Shown: positions 63,127 to 64,000 of the stretch, one piece after another
Numbering within the stretch: position 1 is the first letter of the stretch
Layout of the letters: the number at the start of each line of letters is the position of its first letter
NCBI GenBank assembly: GCA_964481395.1
Contig: CAYZYG010000007.1
Location: forward strand, 1-64,000
Reading direction: 5' to 3'
Length of the DNA stretch: 64,000 nucleotides
Source of the DNA: JBFMFH01 sp964481395
Lineage (GTDB): Bacteria > Acidobacteriota > Vicinamibacteria > Vicinamibacterales > JAKQTR01
Made by a program: the position numbers and the translations under genes
Notes under the pieces: model-generated
Databases searched by the model: none
Told to the model about the DNA's origin: nothing
The model's input: only the letters and a program-made list of their open reading frames with translations

Positions 63127-63582
63127 ATGGGCATGTTGTCTTCGCTGGTGCTCGCCCTGACCGTTGCGGCCGCGCAGCCGGATCCGGCGACGGTCGAGCG
63201 TCAGGCCAAGGAACTCGAAGCCAAACTCATCGCGCCGTGCTGCTGGTCGCAGCAGGTTTCCGTCCACCAGTCGCCGGCGTCGGATGAGATCAAAGCGACC
63301 GTTCGTCGGATGCTGGCGGACGGAAAGACGCCGCAGCAGATTCTCGACAGCTACGTCGGGGAGTACGGCGACCGCATTCTGGCAGAGCCCCCGGCTCGCG
63401 GATTCAATGCGGCGCTGTACGTGGCGCCCTGGATCTTCCTCGTCGCGAGCGTGGGGCTGGTGGTGGTGGTCATCAAGCGGCTGCGCGCTCCCGGTTCGGC
63501 CGAGCCTGCGGCGGCGCGGCCGGCGCCCGTGAACGACGACGAGGCGGAGCGGATCGACGAGGAATTGAGACAGATGGACTAG
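63127..63582 (+). CDS. ccmH: Cytochrome c maturation protein CcmH
   Basis: This 151-residue membrane protein has a signal or anchor helix, then LIAPCCWSQQVSVHQSPASDE with adjacent C38 and C39 where most CcmH proteins have LRCPVCQ. A long helix pair follows, and a transmembrane helix at about 97-117. CcmH reduces apocytochrome c before haem attachment. The window encodes an eleven-haem load (decahaem cytochrome and the fused cytochrome), which fits the need. It precedes the peroxiredoxin by 63 bases. Confidence 0.85.
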   Translation: MGMLSSLVLALTVAAAQPDPATVERQAKELEAKLIAPCCWSQQVSVHQSPASDEIKATVRRMLADGKTPQQILDSYVGEYGDRILAEPPARGFNAALYVAPWIFLVASVGLVVVVIKRLRAPGSAEPAAARPAPVNDDEAERIDEELRQMD

Positions 63583-63645
63583 CGGGAGGCTTCCCGGCCC
63601 CGGGCTCCGGGGCAGTCTGCGTGGCGAGGATGTGAGGAGCGTTCA

Positions 63646-64000
63646 ATGCGGATGATGGTCATCTCGCTGGTGTGTGCCGCGGCATCGGCGTCGGTGCTCG
63701 CGATGGCCGGCGGCCTGCAGGCGCCGGCCGAGCTGAAGGTGGGAGACGACGCGCCGGCGTTCTCGTTGCCGGGTTCGGACGGCAAGACCCACAGCCTGGC
63801 CGACTTCAAGGGCAGACAGGCCGTCGTGCTGGCCTGGTTCCCCAAGGCGTTTACCGGGGGCTGAACGGCCGAGTGCAAGTCGCTCCGTGAGAGCGGCGAT
63901 GCGATCCGGGCGTTCGACGTGGCACTGTTTGCCGCGAGCGTGGACAGCGCCGATGACAACAGAAAGTTCGCCGAGTCGCTGGGCCTCGACTATCCCCTGC
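63646..64000 (+). CDS. Selenocysteine-containing peroxiredoxin (partial at window end)
   Basis: A signal peptide (about residues 1-22) is followed by a peroxiredoxin: KVGDDAPAFSLPGSDGKT, then AWFPKAFTGG and an in-frame TGA at 63862-63864 (codon 73). After it the frame continues TAECKSLRESGD and SVDSADDNRKFAESLGLDYPL to the window end. The TGA sits exactly at the peroxidatic Cys position of the C-T-x-E-C motif, so it most likely codes for selenocysteine. A stem-loop 15-33 bases downstream fits a bacterial SECIS. It would reduce peroxides in the periplasm. An annotation ending at 63864 would truncate the protein. Confidence 0.85.
63879..63897 (+). promoter_or_regulatory. Putative bacterial SECIS stem-loop
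   Basis: GTCGCTC-CGTGA-GAGCGGC forms a 7-bp stem (one G-U pair) with a five-base loop containing GU. The loop starts 22 bases after the UGA, in the range known for bacterial SECIS elements read by SelB. Confidence 0.7.

Noticed and set aside
63646..63864. Nonsense or pseudogene reading of the peroxiredoxin
   Set aside because: The stop is TGA exactly at the catalytic Cys and the frame and conservation continue beyond it, with a SECIS-like hairpin.

Overview
The window is a high-GC, densely packed bacterial chromosome segment. The gene mix suggests a free-living, peptide-scavenging Gram-negative member of the Acidobacteriota, perhaps class Vicinamibacteria. The evidence is many secreted or lipoprotein peptidases and amidohydrolases (tricorn homolog, two M28, one M14, a D-aminoacylase-like and a YtcJ-like protein), outer-membrane beta-barrels, multihaem cytochrome, and a peroxiredoxin with an in-frame TGA at its catalytic position. 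The taxonomic placement is inference. I saw no rRNA, tRNA, CRISPR array, phage or transposase.

Layout. 1-6.4 kb: topoisomerase IV subunit A (5' truncated) and B (parE) flank a rubrerythrin-like protein and a NapH-like membrane iron-sulfur protein. 6.5-11.2 kb: a NYN-LOTUS RNA-binding protein overlapping a tandem-FKBP foldase, a lipoprotein and a beta-barrel. 11.4-22.2 kb: a ~1979-residue DUF5107-TPR-glycosidase-like protein, a VOC protein, a fused 2-oxoacid dehydrogenase E1 and an M28 peptidase. 22-31.4 kb: speA, a D-aminoacylase-like and a VWA protein, threonine aldolase, HAD phosphatase, a nucleoside-phosphate hydrolase-like protein and an SGNH lipoprotein. 31.6-38.3 kb: one minus-strand operon carrying a small protein, a molybdo/tungsto-pterin oxidoreductase with iron-sulfur and membrane subunits, then a tungstate ABC transporter whose binding protein is fused to a sulfite-oxidase-like domain interrupted by a cytochrome c. 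38.5-44.7 kb: a helical periplasmic protein, a YtcJ-like amidohydrolase and a DmsE/MtrA-DmsF/MtrB outer-membrane electron conduit. 44.8-50.5 kb: a nuclease lipoprotein, metH and an ArsR-methyltransferase (SahR-like) regulator. 50.6-64 kb: half-length asparaginase, M28, tricorn homolog, rsgA, yceI, M14, a malonyl-CoA synthetase-like ligase, ccmH and the selenocysteine-type peroxiredoxin, cut by the window end.

Two genome-wide features stand out. First, about twenty short arrays of imperfect 7-bp repeats lie between genes, often as a G-rich array paired with its complement. One array has entered metH in frame. They resemble the heptanucleotide STRR repeats known from cyanobacteria. Second, respiratory functions are concentrated here: the Mo/W enzyme with its metal uptake system, the porin-cytochrome conduit and cytochrome c maturation suggest anaerobic or extracellular electron transfer.

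A 100-N gap at 56403-56502 is flanked by an identical 55-bp sequence on both sides and is probably a scaffolding artefact.
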